A stretch of DNA of 64,000 nucleotides. Source: Aequoribacter fuscus (GTDB lineage: Bacteria > Pseudomonadota > Gammaproteobacteria > Pseudomonadales > Halieaceae). Positions 33,815 through 43,488 of this stretch are shown here, in pieces. The position numbers and the translations under genes are program-made. Under the pieces are notes generated by a model. That model saw only the letters and a program-made list of their open reading frames with translations, was not told where the DNA came from and did not search any database. The DNA is taken from assembly GCF_009910365.1 (NCBI RefSeq), contig NZ_CP036423.1, positions 2,604,001-2,668,000 on the forward strand, given 5' to 3'. Within the stretch, counting starts at the first letter, position 1, and the number at the start of each line of letters is the position of its first letter.

Positions 33815-35809
33815 GTGACGACACTGAACCCCGCGCAACGTGACGCTGTTCGCTATTTAGACGGCCCTTTGCTAGTACTCGCTGGTGCCGGCAGCGGTAA
33901 AACCAGTGTGATCACCCAAAAAATTGCGTATCTGGTAGAGCAATGCGAACTACCACCTAAAAAAGTGGTGGCGGTCACCTTTACCAATAAAGCGGCCCGC
34001 GAAATGCGTACCCGCGTCAATAGCATCTGCGAAAAAGCCAAGGGCTTATGGGTCAGTACGTTCCATCAGCTGGGTTTATCTATTGTTCGTAAAGAGCACC
34101 ATCTGCTGGGCCTTCGCCCTGGCTTTAGTATCTTTGACCAACAAGATGCTGTAACCATCATGAAAGAGCTACTCGTACAGGAGCTGAATACCGACCCAGA
34201 CCAAGCGCCCTTGATCCTAAACGCCATCAGCGCCTACAAGGCTGATGGTATTACCCCGGAGCAAGCGCAGAGCACCGCCGAGACCCATTTAGATATCCTA
34301 CACAGCGCATGCTACGAGCGATATCAACGGGCCTTGCGCGCCTACAACAGTCTGGACTTTGACGATTTGATCTTCTTGCCCAACATCCTATTTCGCGAGC
34401 ACCTCGACGTAAAAGATCGCTGGCAAAACCGCGTTCGCTATATGTTGGTCGACGAGTATCAGGATACAAACGGCAGCCAGTATGAGCTGATTCGACATTT
34501 AATGGGCACTAACTCGGGTCTCACCGTCGTGGGTGATGACGACCAGTCGATCTACGCGTGGCGTGGCGCCAAACCCGAAAATCTGGTTGCTTTAGGCGAG
34601 GACTTTCCCAACTTAAAAGTCATCAAACTTGAGCAAAACTATCGCTCAACGGCGACAATTTTGCAGTGTGCCAACGAGCTCATCGCCAACAACCCACACA
34701 TTTATGACAAAGCGCTATGGAGCGAGCTGGGGCGAGGCGACAAAGTAAGAATTCAAGCAGCGGCCGACGAGCATGCCGAGGCCGAACAAGTCGTTGCTGA
34801 AATTATCGACCACAAAATGCGCCGCGGCTTGCGCTACGGCGCGTACGCTATTCTGTATCGAGGCAATCACCAAGCGCGGTTGTTAGAACTCGAACTGCAG
34901 CGCTTTCAGATTCCGTACCAGCTAAGTGGAGGCACCTCGTTTTTTGCGCGTAACGAAGTTAAAGACATCCTCTGTTATTTACGCTTACTGGTAAACCCAG
35001 ACGATGACAACGCGTTTTTGCGCATCTGCAATGTGCCTAAACGTAAGATCGGAGCGGTGACCCTAGAAGCCGTAGGTCGCTTTGCGCACGAGCATCACAT
35101 CAGCCTGAAGGACGCGGCCAGTCGTGCAAACCAGATTGAAGACTTGGCAGCAGCGGCACAAAATGCGCTGACCGAATTTGCCGAGTGGCTCGCGCACTGG
35201 GAACGCGAGTGCTTTGAGGCGCGCGACGCCAAACCCATTCGCGCCATGATCGATGACCTTAACTACGAGGGGCACTTACAGCTAACGAGTTCTTCAGATG
35301 ACGTCGCAGCAAGGCGTATGGGCAACGTCGAGTTTTTGGTCGCCAGCCTGGACAAAGTCATCGAAGACCAAGATCTAACACTAGAGGAAGCAATAGCAAG
35401 ACTGATGCTGCGCGACCTGATGGAGCAGCAAGAAGAAGAACGCTCTGGACCCGACAGTGTGCAATTAATGACCCTACATGCGGCTAAAGGCTTAGAGTTT
35501 CCGCATGTCTACCTCATAGGTTTTGAGGAAAATATCCTGCCACACCGCAACAGCATCGAAGCCGATACTGTCGAAGAGGAGCGTCGCTTAGCCTATGTTG
35601 GCATTACCCGCGCGCGCGAGACCTTAACCATTTCTTACGCTCGCAAGCGGCGCCAGTTTGGCGAAAACATGAGCTGCGAGCCTAGTCGCTTTGTAGATGA
35701 GTTACCGACGGACTTACTAGAGCGCTACGACGACGAGGAACAATCGGCTGAAGTGAACGCGGCACGTGGCTCGGAAACGCTCGCAGGACTTCGAAATCTA
35801 CTGGGTTAA
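33815..35809 (+). CDS. rep: ATP-dependent DNA helicase Rep
   Basis: A 664-residue UvrD-like 3'-5' helicase of superfamily 1. Motif I is GAGSGKT (24-30), motif Ia VTFTNKAA, motif II LVDEYQDTN, motif III VVGDDDQSIYAWRGA, motif IV LEQNYRST, motif V LMTLHAAKGLEFPHVYLIG and motif VI LAYVGITRAR. Length and the LVDEYQDTN run fit Rep better than UvrD or PcrA. Rep removes proteins ahead of replication forks. It starts with GTG and ends 48 bases before the convergent cytochrome gene. Confidence 0.95.
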   Translation: MTTLNPAQRDAVRYLDGPLLVLAGAGSGKTSVITQKIAYLVEQCELPPKKVVAVTFTNKAAREMRTRVNSICEKAKGLWVSTFHQLGLSIVRKEHHLLGLRPGFSIFDQQDAVTIMKELLVQELNTDPDQAPLILNAISAYKADGITPEQAQSTAETHLDILHSACYERYQRALRAYNSLDFDDLIFLPNILFREHLDVKDRWQNRVRYMLVDEYQDTNGSQYELIRHLMGTNSGLTVVGDDDQSIYAWRGAKPENLVALGEDFPNLKVIKLEQNYRSTATILQCANELIANNPHIYDKALWSELGRGDKVRIQAAADEHAEAEQVVAEIIDHKMRRGLRYGAYAILYRGNHQARLLELELQRFQIPYQLSGGTSFFARNEVKDILCYLRLLVNPDDDNAFLRICNVPKRKIGAVTLEAVGRFAHEHHISLKDAASRANQIEDLAAAAQNALTEFAEWLAHWERECFEARDAKPIRAMIDDLNYEGHLQLTSSSDDVAARRMGNVEFLVASLDKVIEDQDLTLEEAIARLMLRDLMEQQEEERSGPDSVQLMTLHAAKGLEFPHVYLIGFEENILPHRNSIEADTVEEERRLAYVGITRARETLTISYARKRRQFGENMSCEPSRFVDELPTDLLERYDDEEQSAEVNAARGSETLAGLRNLLG

Positions 35810-35810
35810 A

Positions 35811-35839
35811 ACAAAAATGGCGCACCGAGGCGCGCCATT
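35811..35839 (-). terminator. Terminator between rep and the cytochrome c5 gene, likely bidirectional
   Basis: An 8-bp perfect stem AATGGCGC/GCGCCATT with an 8-nt loop. On the minus strand it is followed by TTTGTTTT, giving a good terminator for the cytochrome gene. On the plus strand the T run is poor. Confidence 0.75.
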
Positions 35840-35856
35840 CTGCAATTGAGCGGTTT

Positions 35857-36267
35857 TTAGCCCTGCGGCTGCATGAAATCGATCGCTGCATAGATTTCGT
35901 CATCAGAACAGTCACCGCAAGTGCCTTTAACAGGCATCGCGCCAATACCGTTCACACCGTTGGCATACACAGTATCTTTGCCTTTGGCGTCGATTCGGGC
36001 AATCCAGTCTGAGCTGCCGGTTTTAGGTGCACCTAATACACCCACGCTGTGACAAGCCGTGCAATAGGTGTTGTAAACTTGCTCACCGCTGCGCGGTCCT
36101 GAGCTGGCAAGTGCGCCGGCACCACCGCAGGTAGTGTCGCCCTGCATACACACTTTACCTGCCGGCGCGATACGCGCCTCGATATCAGAGCGCTGTTTAT
36201 CCGACAGAGCCCAAGCAGCCGACGCGACCATTACCGCGAAAATTGCAATCACAGATTTTTTGAACAT
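35857..36267 (-). CDS. Cytochrome c5 family protein
   Basis: A 136-residue secreted monohaem cytochrome c. The signal peptide ends near ASAAWA (residue 20). The haem motif CTACH is at 69-73 (His73 axial), and Met111 in GAMPVKGTCGDC is the likely second ligand. The extra Cys pair in CGDC is typical of c5. An N-terminal mature segment with two more cysteines (Cys40, Cys47) precedes the haem domain. It should shuttle electrons in the periplasm, probably to a terminal oxidase. It is monocistronic. Confidence 0.92.
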   Translation of the reverse strand: MFKKSVIAIFAVMVASAAWALSDKQRSDIEARIAPAGKVCMQGDTTCGGAGALASSGPRSGEQVYNTYCTACHSVGVLGAPKTGSSDWIARIDAKGKDTVYANGVNGIGAMPVKGTCGDCSDDEIYAAIDFMQPQG

Positions 36268-36393
36268 GATCCTACCCCTTTCTCCAAAGTGGCGGCATTA
36301 TAGCGATAAACACCCAGATTAAAAACCGGGAACATTTGTGAGTGCGCATTAATTTGGGCAAACTGTGTTAAGAATCAACAAAAAGGGCTAAAC

Positions 36394-37014
36394 ATGCATC
36401 TGTACAACTACGATCCCGCACCCAACCCTCAGCGCTTGGTGTACTTTATGAAGCTAAAAGGCTTGGAGTTGCCCACCACCCAAATTGATTTGGGTGCACT
36501 CGAGCAACTTAAACCCGAATACCAAGCCATTAACGCCAGCGGCACCGTTCCCTGCTTGGTTATAGATTCGGGCGAGCAACTCACAGAAGTGATTGCAATT
36601 TGCCAATATCTAGAATTACTGCACCCCGATACGCCACTCATGGGGGCAACCGCCCTAGAAAAGGCCCAGGTACTGGAATGGGATCATAAAATTTTTACCA
36701 CCTTGTTGAGCGCAGTGGCCGATATGTTACGTAACGGCAACCCCGCGTTTGAGGGACGCGCGCTGCCAGGCCCCCTCAACTTGGCGCAAATTCCAGCCCT
36801 GGTTGAGCGTGGACAGGTGCGGATTCAACACTGCTGGGACGTACTAAATACGGCGCTCGAGGGTAAAGATTTCTTAGTCGGCAACAGCGTCACGCTGGCC
36901 GATATCGACTTGTATGTCGCGATGAACTTTGCTGGCTGGGTACGTGAGCGTGTTCCAGAGACCGCGAGCAATCTCTTAGCGTTTCGCGATCGCGTAAAAG
37001 CCCTTCTGGATTAG
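36394..37014 (+). CDS. Glutathione S-transferase family protein
   Basis: A 206-residue protein. The N-terminal thioredoxin-like domain (about 1-78) includes the cis-Pro motif GTVPCLV and the glutathione-contacting QLTEVIAICQYLE. The all-helical C-terminal domain follows, with the folding motif VTLADIDLYVAM. The N-terminal YNYDPAPNPQRL resembles stringent-starvation/GST relatives with Ser or Pro-Asn near the active site. It may detoxify electrophiles or hydroperoxides in the cytoplasm. A DUF3080 gene follows after 16 bases, probably co-transcribed. Confidence 0.88.
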   Translation: MHLYNYDPAPNPQRLVYFMKLKGLELPTTQIDLGALEQLKPEYQAINASGTVPCLVIDSGEQLTEVIAICQYLELLHPDTPLMGATALEKAQVLEWDHKIFTTLLSAVADMLRNGNPAFEGRALPGPLNLAQIPALVERGQVRIQHCWDVLNTALEGKDFLVGNSVTLADIDLYVAMNFAGWVRERVPETASNLLAFRDRVKALLD

Positions 37015-37030
37015 GTCTAGAGTCCACATA

Positions 37031-38032
37031 ATGAGGCTAAGCCGCCGTTTTTGGATCGCACTGACAATCTGCCTAGGTGCGTGTTCTGACCATAGCGGCG
37101 AAGCTATCCTAAGCGATTACGAAGCGCGACTTAGTCGCACTTTAGACCTTAACTTCGAGTCGATGGCGATCGCTGCAGCACCCCGCAAGCCAAGAGCAGA
37201 GGCGTTGCAACTTGAGCTGCAGAACTCCGACATTGGCACGCTCGATTTTTTGGCGTTAACGGGCTGTGAGCTTCAAATCACCATTGGTAAGCGCAACTCA
37301 AGTCTGGGTAAATTAGCGCCGCCCTCACAGCGTTTACTGCTCGATTTAGAATTCTTACGCCATGCGCCTGCCTGCATTGCGCACCTGGAGTCTAAAGCTG
37401 ACCAACAAGAGTTGGTGTCTCTACTCGAACAGAGCCAAATTCTTAAACAGCAGCAATTAGCACGACAAATTCACAACGCCACGCTCGCGGGCCCCGAGTG
37501 GCATCAATTCTGGAAACCCCAGAAAATCCCAGTAGGCTACCCAAGCGACACCACCAGCGACCAGGTACTTCAAGCCTTAGATGCGATAACGGCCATGGCG
37601 GACAATTGGCTAAGGGGCGACTATGTCGCCGACAGCCAAATGTTCGAAACGCACTTGAACACTCTTCGGTCAGGCGATGGCGGCGTGATACTTAGCGCCA
37701 CCCAAACAGGTCACGAGTTTTTTAGCCGCTGGAACACAACCCTAGGCGAGTACACACAACAACATGCCTGCTCTCCGGAGAGTCGAAGAACCATTCTTGA
37801 AACTGTGATCGCCAAATACTTTGCTGGAAGCGTACAGCAATGGCTCGCCCCAATCATGAGCCGAGCCGAAAACATTCAGCAGGCAAGCAATCAGCTAGAA
37901 AACTTACTCAGCCAAGCGAGTTCGGCTGAATACAATCGTTGGCGGGAGCAGCGAGACGATTACATTCAGGCGATGAAATCATTGACCGTCGCCCACGTTA
38001 AGACGCTTAAACGGGTGATCAATCCCTGTTAG
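37031..38032 (+). CDS. DUF3080 family lipoprotein
   Basis: A 333-residue protein of the DUF3080 family. The N-terminus is a lipoprotein signal with lipobox LGAC (Cys18). The mature part starts with a segment typical of the family (LSDYEARLSRTLDL) and is mainly helical, with few glycine residues. It should be anchored at the periplasmic face of a membrane. Function unknown. It probably shares a transcript with the GST gene and ends at a strong hairpin shared with the convergent receptor gene. Confidence 0.82.
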   Translation: MRLSRRFWIALTICLGACSDHSGEAILSDYEARLSRTLDLNFESMAIAAAPRKPRAEALQLELQNSDIGTLDFLALTGCELQITIGKRNSSLGKLAPPSQRLLLDLEFLRHAPACIAHLESKADQQELVSLLEQSQILKQQQLARQIHNATLAGPEWHQFWKPQKIPVGYPSDTTSDQVLQALDAITAMADNWLRGDYVADSQMFETHLNTLRSGDGGVILSATQTGHEFFSRWNTTLGEYTQQHACSPESRRTILETVIAKYFAGSVQQWLAPIMSRAENIQQASNQLENLLSQASSAEYNRWREQRDDYIQAMKSLTVAHVKTLKRVINPC

Positions 38033-38040
38033 ATCCATCC

Positions 38041-38064
38041 AAAAAAAGGGGGCCTAAGGCCCCC
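38041..38064 (-). terminator. Terminator between DUF3080 and the TonB receptor genes
   Basis: A 7-bp G/C stem GGGGGCC/GGCCCCC with a TAA loop, flanked by seven A residues on the left and TTT on the right. On the minus strand it is a strong intrinsic terminator for the receptor gene, and on the plus strand a weaker one for DUF3080. Confidence 0.85.
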
Positions 38065-38090
38065 TTTGCGATACTTCTCATCTAACGGCG

Positions 38091-40649
38091 TTAGAAGTTT
38101 TTGCGCACATTCAAACCGAAAGTGCGCGGCGGGCTTGGGTAACCGTTGAAACTGCCAGCCTGTGCAACCGATGGGAAGTTGGTCATAAGATACTCGTCGT
38201 TAAACAAGTTGCGCGCCCACACGCTGACCTCCCAACCATCGATGTCCATGCCCGCAGATGCATTCACAACGTTCATCTCACGCGTCGCAGCACCTACAGC
38301 ATTTAAGGTCGCAAATGATGGGTCTAATGCGCCGCCATCCTGAATATCCACCTCGCTCTCGTACTGGTAATCGGCCCGAACATAGCCTTCATAACCTGAC
38401 CACTGGAAGTTATAGGTCGCGGCTAACGATAAACTTTGCTCGTGAATGCCCCCAGGTTGGGTTCCAGAAATATCGCCCAAAGCAGACCCTTTAAAGCTGT
38501 CGTACTTGGGATCGAGGAATACGCCCGAGAAGGCCAAAGTAAGCGATTCAGTGGCATTGTAGGCTAAATCAATTTCAAGACCTTGCGCCGACTGACTACC
38601 CGCATTTGCTAGGGCAAATGCCGCACCGGTAAAGGTGTTCGACTGAAAGCCCTCAATGGTCTGATCAAACACCGCCACATTGACAAAGCCCCAATCAAAG
38701 GCGCCTTTCAAGCCCAGCTCGAACACTTCGCTCTCTTCAGGGCCCGCCAAGCGCGTACCTACAACCAAGTTAGCTGGAAGCGTCGCGCCCGCAGCAGTTA
38801 AGGCAGACACCTCTGCCGCAGTAGGACGCGAATCACGCGACAGGTTCCATGACGTCGCCTTGTATCCCGTTGATAAGCTTGCATAGACGTTAATAGACTC
38901 GGTCCAGTCATACGCTAAGCGCGCTGTATAGGTGACTTTCGAGTCATCCGACGTTCCGCTGTTGCCGGCGTTCGGATAACCCAATAACTGCGGCAAAAAC
39001 TGCAGGGCCTGTAAACCCAACAGTGGGTTTTGCGAGGGGTCGCTCAAATCTAAGGCAGACACGCCGGCTACTACCCCTTGCTGCAGCTGTAAGAAACCTG
39101 CCGCACCTTCGGGCGTTGAGGTGACTAATCCAACGTTCTCGGCGCTGAAGGGTAACCCGCCAAATACCAAGGGGAACTGCTGAGCTAGCGTAAACCCTAC
39201 CAAAGCATTTAAACCATCTAGTCCATCCAAGTCTAACTTTGAAAACGCGTCTGAGTTTTCTTGGCGAAGGCTCGTATCTTTTTCGTCTTGGATGTAGCTC
39301 AAACCAACCGTCGCGGTTAAACGATCATTCAACGCTATGTCCATCTGACCGAAAATCGATGTTGCTTGGTTGCTTTGCTTCGCGTATTCGCGCACTGCCA
39401 CGCCATTGTGGAACGTGCCAGGTGCATAGCCTAGCACGGCTTCTAAGCCCAATACGGTGCCGGCACCACCCGTTAAAATATCAACGTAACCTGAGAACGC
39501 TGTACCAAAATCTAAACCATTACGATAATCGATATCTTCGTCAAAATAGAAAATACCCGCGACCCAATCGGTTTTATCGGTGCTACCCGAAATACGCAAC
39601 TCTTGGGTAAAAGTTTGAATATCGGTCGAGGTGGGCTGATTACCAATTAAGTCAGCACCACCATAGTCCACATCAGAAAATGGCTGATTCAAAAATGAAT
39701 CTCGGTAAGCGGTAATCGAGGTCAAATCAAAACCACCGAAATCAAATTCGGCGTTGATGGTAACACCACTGTTTTTAGCGATATTGATACTGTCGTTGTT
39801 GTAATAAACGTCGTAGCTAAAGGGGTTTTCAGCGTCAAGCGCACCACCCAAAGCCACTACCGCTGCGCCTGTCGGGCCGTTAACAACGTTACCCACGGTA
39901 CAGCAGATTTCGTCAAGCTCGTCGTAATCTGCAATGATGCGGATACGGCTAGTATCGGAAGGCTCGATCAATAAATCGGCCCGAACGCCCCAACGGTCGC
40001 GATCAGACACATCATTACCGGTAGTCAAGTTATCGGCGTAACCGTCACGCTTATTCACAGAGCCGCTTACACTCATAGCAACCGTATCGCTTAAACCGGT
40101 GCTGTAATAGCCTTTAGCAGTTTTGTTATTGTAATTACCCAAGCCCAGTTCGATGTAACCTTCGGGTTCGTAAGTCGGCGCCGCGGTAACCACACTCACC
40201 ACACCCGCCGAAGCGTTTTTACCAAACAGGGTGCTCTGGGGGCCACGCAAGACTTCGATGCGCTCAAGTTTGGGCAAATCAGAGATTTGGCTTTGCGCGC
40301 GCGAGCGATATACACCGTCCACGAATACCGCCACTGACGGCTCAATGCCGGGATTGTTCGCACCATTACCAAAACCACGAATAATAAAAGTGGTCTGGTT
40401 CGAGTTTTGCAACTGCGACACTCGTAGCGAAGGCACCACCGACTGCAAATCTAGTACATCGCGGATTTCCGCCTGTTCGATTGTTTCCGCCGACGTGACA
40501 GTTACCGCGATCGGCACTTCTTGCAGCGTTTGCGCTCGTTTTGAGGCAGTGACAATAATTTCTTCAAGTGCCCCCTGCGCTTGGGAGAAAGTGCTAGAAA
40601 GCGCTAAGGGAACGGCGATGCTTAAGATTTTTAACTTATTCGACTTCAT
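38091..40649 (-). CDS. TonB-dependent receptor
   Basis: An 852-residue outer-membrane active transporter. A signal peptide ends near residue 24 (STFSQAQG). A TonB-box-like run follows (EEIIVTAS). The plug domain has VPIAVTVTSAETIEQ, FIIRGFG, DGVYRSR and the signature LERIEVLRGPQSTLFGKN. The 22-stranded barrel ends in the expected aromatic residue (NVRKNF). The type is the large marine/sphingomonad receptor group with unknown substrates rather than a clear siderophore receptor. Three short Cys/Gly-rich loops are present, one with CCTVGN. It stands alone, with no adjacent inner-membrane transporter to hint at the substrate. Confidence 0.93.
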   Translation of the reverse strand: MKSNKLKILSIAVPLALSSTFSQAQGALEEIIVTASKRAQTLQEVPIAVTVTSAETIEQAEIRDVLDLQSVVPSLRVSQLQNSNQTTFIIRGFGNGANNPGIEPSVAVFVDGVYRSRAQSQISDLPKLERIEVLRGPQSTLFGKNASAGVVSVVTAAPTYEPEGYIELGLGNYNNKTAKGYYSTGLSDTVAMSVSGSVNKRDGYADNLTTGNDVSDRDRWGVRADLLIEPSDTSRIRIIADYDELDEICCTVGNVVNGPTGAAVVALGGALDAENPFSYDVYYNNDSINIAKNSGVTINAEFDFGGFDLTSITAYRDSFLNQPFSDVDYGGADLIGNQPTSTDIQTFTQELRISGSTDKTDWVAGIFYFDEDIDYRNGLDFGTAFSGYVDILTGGAGTVLGLEAVLGYAPGTFHNGVAVREYAKQSNQATSIFGQMDIALNDRLTATVGLSYIQDEKDTSLRQENSDAFSKLDLDGLDGLNALVGFTLAQQFPLVFGGLPFSAENVGLVTSTPEGAAGFLQLQQGVVAGVSALDLSDPSQNPLLGLQALQFLPQLLGYPNAGNSGTSDDSKVTYTARLAYDWTESINVYASLSTGYKATSWNLSRDSRPTAAEVSALTAAGATLPANLVVGTRLAGPEESEVFELGLKGAFDWGFVNVAVFDQTIEGFQSNTFTGAAFALANAGSQSAQGLEIDLAYNATESLTLAFSGVFLDPKYDSFKGSALGDISGTQPGGIHEQSLSLAATYNFQWSGYEGYVRADYQYESEVDIQDGGALDPSFATLNAVGAATREMNVVNASAGMDIDGWEVSVWARNLFNDEYLMTNFPSVAQAGSFNGYPSPPRTFGLNVRKNF

Positions 40650-40964
40650 GTGGATACCTCACGATTCACAGATCTTATTAGCGGGCTGACCTCACCCAGA
40701 GCTAGTGTACCCACTTGCGTTGCTAATTTGCTTAAATGTGACCATTTTTTAACGTGAATTTTTAATGTATGTGCCTTTTACAGAATCTTTAGCCCTGGGC
40801 AGCGCGCACAAGAGTCGCACTGTCTTGACGAGTAAAAGTGTTCAATAAATACCTTTAGCAGCAAAAAATATCGCTTCACTAACACCCTGCTTTTGCTTAT
40901 GAGAAATAGGCGTTATATGCTATACCGCTTAAAACAATGCCAAATTCTGGCTGATTGGTGATTT
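40650..40964. other. Divergent intergenic region between the TonB receptor and H-NOX genes
   Basis: This 315-base AT-rich stretch must carry both promoters. A good sigma-70-like match for the H-NOX side is listed separately. On the receptor side I see no clear consensus, Fur box or operator. No repeat module or small gene was found. Confidence 0.55.
40893..40921 (+). promoter_or_regulatory. Putative promoter of the H-NOX/EAL operon
   Basis: TTGCTT (40893-40898) and TATGCT (40916-40921) are 17 bases apart. The predicted start is near 40928, about 37 bases before the H-NOX start codon. The ribosome-binding site is weak (GGTGATTT), which suggests low expression. Confidence 0.45.
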
Positions 40965-41507
40965 ATGAAGGGCATTATTTTTACCGAATTTTTCGACTTG
41001 GTAGAGGAAGCATTTGGATTTGAAATTGCAGCGCAATTAATCGACCAATGTGATCTACCCTCCGGGGGAGCCTACACGGCGGTCGGGACGTATGATCACA
41101 CCGAAATTTTGGCTTTGGTAGGCATGCTGAGCAAGCTTACCGCCGTGCCAGCACCCGCACTAATGGTAAGTTACGGTAAATTTCTCTACCCAAAACTGCA
41201 TGCGCAATTGGACAGCATGGGCCTAAACTTTGGCAGTAGCTTCGAACTATTTAAAGCTCTCCACGAAGTCATTCACCCTGAAGTACTCAAACTTTACCCT
41301 GATGCTGAGCTCCCGGAATTTGAGGCGACGCCGCTTTCGGACAACCAGCTTCTGCTTAAATATCGCTCATGCCGTCCATTAGCCCACGTAGCCGAGGGGT
41401 TAATTTACGGAGCTGGAGACCTCTATCAAGAAAACCTCTCAGTGCAGCTTGAACACAAGAATGCAACCGACGATTTCCATACTGACATAACCATCACTCG
41501 CGCATGA
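40965..41507 (+). CDS. H-NOX (haem nitric oxide/oxygen binding) protein
   Basis: A 180-residue soluble haem sensor of the HNOB family. The likely proximal haem ligand is His104 (HEVIHPEVLKLYPDAELP). The porphyrin-propionate motif Y-x-S-x-R is intact as Tyr133, Ser135 and Arg137 (KYRSCRPL). The N-terminus MKGIIFTEFFDLVEEAFG is typical. Facultative and aerobic bacteria use stand-alone H-NOX to sense nitric oxide and to regulate a partner enzyme encoded next door. The TGA overlaps the ATG of the EAL protein (ATGA), so the two are translationally coupled. This pairing predicts NO control of c-di-GMP breakdown. Confidence 0.93.
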   Translation: MKGIIFTEFFDLVEEAFGFEIAAQLIDQCDLPSGGAYTAVGTYDHTEILALVGMLSKLTAVPAPALMVSYGKFLYPKLHAQLDSMGLNFGSSFELFKALHEVIHPEVLKLYPDAELPEFEATPLSDNQLLLKYRSCRPLAHVAEGLIYGAGDLYQENLSVQLEHKNATDDFHTDITITRA

Positions 41508-43420
41508 ACGAGTCAACTGAAGACCCAAAGGTTGCGTATTTGAGGAAGCGCCTTGAACTTGAAAAATCGGCTAGACAGCAAGCCGAAGGCCTGCTGGAGT
41601 CGAAAAGCCGAGAACTCTTTGAAATCAATAAAATTTTAGAGCGCAGTAACGAACAATTAGACGAGCAAGTCCAACAGCGCACCAGCGCACTACTCGCGCA
41701 AACGAAACTTGCAGAAGACAACGCGAGCAGACTGAACTCCGCGGTAGAGCGCTTGGAAATTATCCTAACCGCTGCACGTGCTGTTAGCTGGACCTACGAC
41801 ATCACCCACCACACATTTCGCGTGAACGGTGGCGATACTAGCCTACTCCAATTTAAACTAGACGAAGTTGTCGACTTCAAAAAATTGAAACAGGCTTTGC
41901 ATCCAGACGACCACGCCATTTTTCGCGAAACCTTCTCGGAACTGAGTTACTTAAAATCAAAAATCGATATTCGTCTGCGCTTCAAAGACCAAGATGATCA
42001 GTACCGGTGGTTTGCATTAAGTGCCGTCATGTCTCGCTCAGAGGCGCAAGACCCTATTCTGCTTGGCGCCTTGATCGACGTTCAAGACCACGTCAAACGC
42101 GAAGAAGAGGCCTGGGCCTTGTCGAATATTGACTCATTAACCCAGGTGGCCAACCGCCATTACTTCGAGCAACTGTTCGCTAAAGCAAAACAACAATCGC
42201 AAGACTTTGGCACCGGCTTTACTTTGGGTTTGGTCGATATAAACGAGTTTCGGTTAATTAACGAAAGCTTTGGTCAGCGCACAGCGGATTGGACTCTACA
42301 GGCCCTTGCCGACTTGTTGGTCGATCGTTTTGAGGACAAGGGGTCAATTGCGCGTCTAGCCGCTGACGAGTTCGTGATTTTATTCAACAGCGACGTCAAA
42401 GCCACGCAGGCCTTTGATCATTTGGAGCAACTCGTTACCTCGATCGATCATTTTGAGTTGAACAACGGTGAGCGCGTCGCCATCACTCTCAGTGCCGGTG
42501 CTGCCTGCTTCCCTTACGACGGACAACAATTCGATAATTTGCTGCAAGCGGTGCAAACTGCGAACCAACAAAGTAAGCAGTCGCGTTTCAGTAGCCCCAA
42601 GTGCGTCATGTATCACCCCGGCATGGATGTGAGCCGACAACGAGACCGCAACATACGGCAGAACTTGCACCGAGCCGTGACTCAGGATGAGTTTTCGTTC
42701 GCACTGCAACCTCTTGCGACCAAAGACGGCAAGTGGCTTGCAGCCGAGGCGCTACTGCGCTGGACCAAGGGCCCGCGTTATTGCTCGACGCTTGACTTTA
42801 TAACCGTTGCCGAAAGCTGTGGCTTAATCCTGCCCATCGGCGAATGGGTCATTAAAAACGCCATACAGCAGCTCAGCGCCATACAAAAGATCAGGCCCGA
42901 CTTTTGGCTATCCATCAATATCTCACCAGCTCAATTCCAGCATCAGGACTTGGCGTCAACTATTCAAGGGGCCGCCGAGGGAACAGAAGTCGATTTGTCT
43001 CGTTTGGCCATCGAGGTTACCGAAAGCCTTTTTCTGGACGATCTCACACGCGTGCAAAACAGCTTAGATCGCATCAAAGCACTGGGTTGCACTATAGCGA
43101 TCGATGATTTCGGATCGGGCTATTCAAGCTTGGGCTACGTGCAACAACTGCCTATTGACTACATTAAAATCGACAAACGTTTTGTGGATCAAATTACCGA
43201 ACACTCTGAAAGCCACAACATCACCAAAGCGATTATCGACATGAGTCACTCACTGCACAGCAAAGTCGTAGCGGAGGGGGTCGAGACCTTGTTGCAGGTC
43301 GAAGCCTTAGCGGCACTAAACTGCGACGCGATGCAGGGTTACTATTTTGCGCGACCCATGGCACCCGAACAGTTTTTGGCAGAGCTGAAGCACAACAGCG
43401 AACGTTTTGTGGCAGAGTAG
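41504..43420 (+). CDS. H-NOX-associated c-di-GMP phosphodiesterase (PAS, degenerate GGDEF, EAL)
   Basis: A 638-residue cytoplasmic protein. Residues 10-85 form a coiled coil with segments typical of H-NOX partner enzymes (LRKRLELEKSARQQAEGLL, ESKSRELFEI). A PAS domain spans about 86-200. The GGDEF domain (about 205-365) has its signature reduced to AADEF (286-290), so cyclase activity is unlikely. The EAL domain (about 385-630) keeps Glu415 of EAL, Asn472, Glu504, the DDFGSG pair 534-535, Lys556 in IKIDK, Glu591 in EGVE and Gln611, so it should hydrolyse c-di-GMP. NO-bound H-NOX would modulate it, probably controlling attachment or biofilm dispersal. Confidence 0.92.
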   Translation: MNESTEDPKVAYLRKRLELEKSARQQAEGLLESKSRELFEINKILERSNEQLDEQVQQRTSALLAQTKLAEDNASRLNSAVERLEIILTAARAVSWTYDITHHTFRVNGGDTSLLQFKLDEVVDFKKLKQALHPDDHAIFRETFSELSYLKSKIDIRLRFKDQDDQYRWFALSAVMSRSEAQDPILLGALIDVQDHVKREEEAWALSNIDSLTQVANRHYFEQLFAKAKQQSQDFGTGFTLGLVDINEFRLINESFGQRTADWTLQALADLLVDRFEDKGSIARLAADEFVILFNSDVKATQAFDHLEQLVTSIDHFELNNGERVAITLSAGAACFPYDGQQFDNLLQAVQTANQQSKQSRFSSPKCVMYHPGMDVSRQRDRNIRQNLHRAVTQDEFSFALQPLATKDGKWLAAEALLRWTKGPRYCSTLDFITVAESCGLILPIGEWVIKNAIQQLSAIQKIRPDFWLSINISPAQFQHQDLASTIQGAAEGTEVDLSRLAIEVTESLFLDDLTRVQNSLDRIKALGCTIAIDDFGSGYSSLGYVQQLPIDYIKIDKRFVDQITEHSESHNITKAIIDMSHSLHSKVVAEGVETLLQVEALAALNCDAMQGYYFARPMAPEQFLAELKHNSERFVAE

Positions 43421-43488
43421 CGCCTCTTATTGCGTTACACTGCTTTGCGATTCCGATATCCTTATGGTTTTTGATCTGTGGATGCAGT

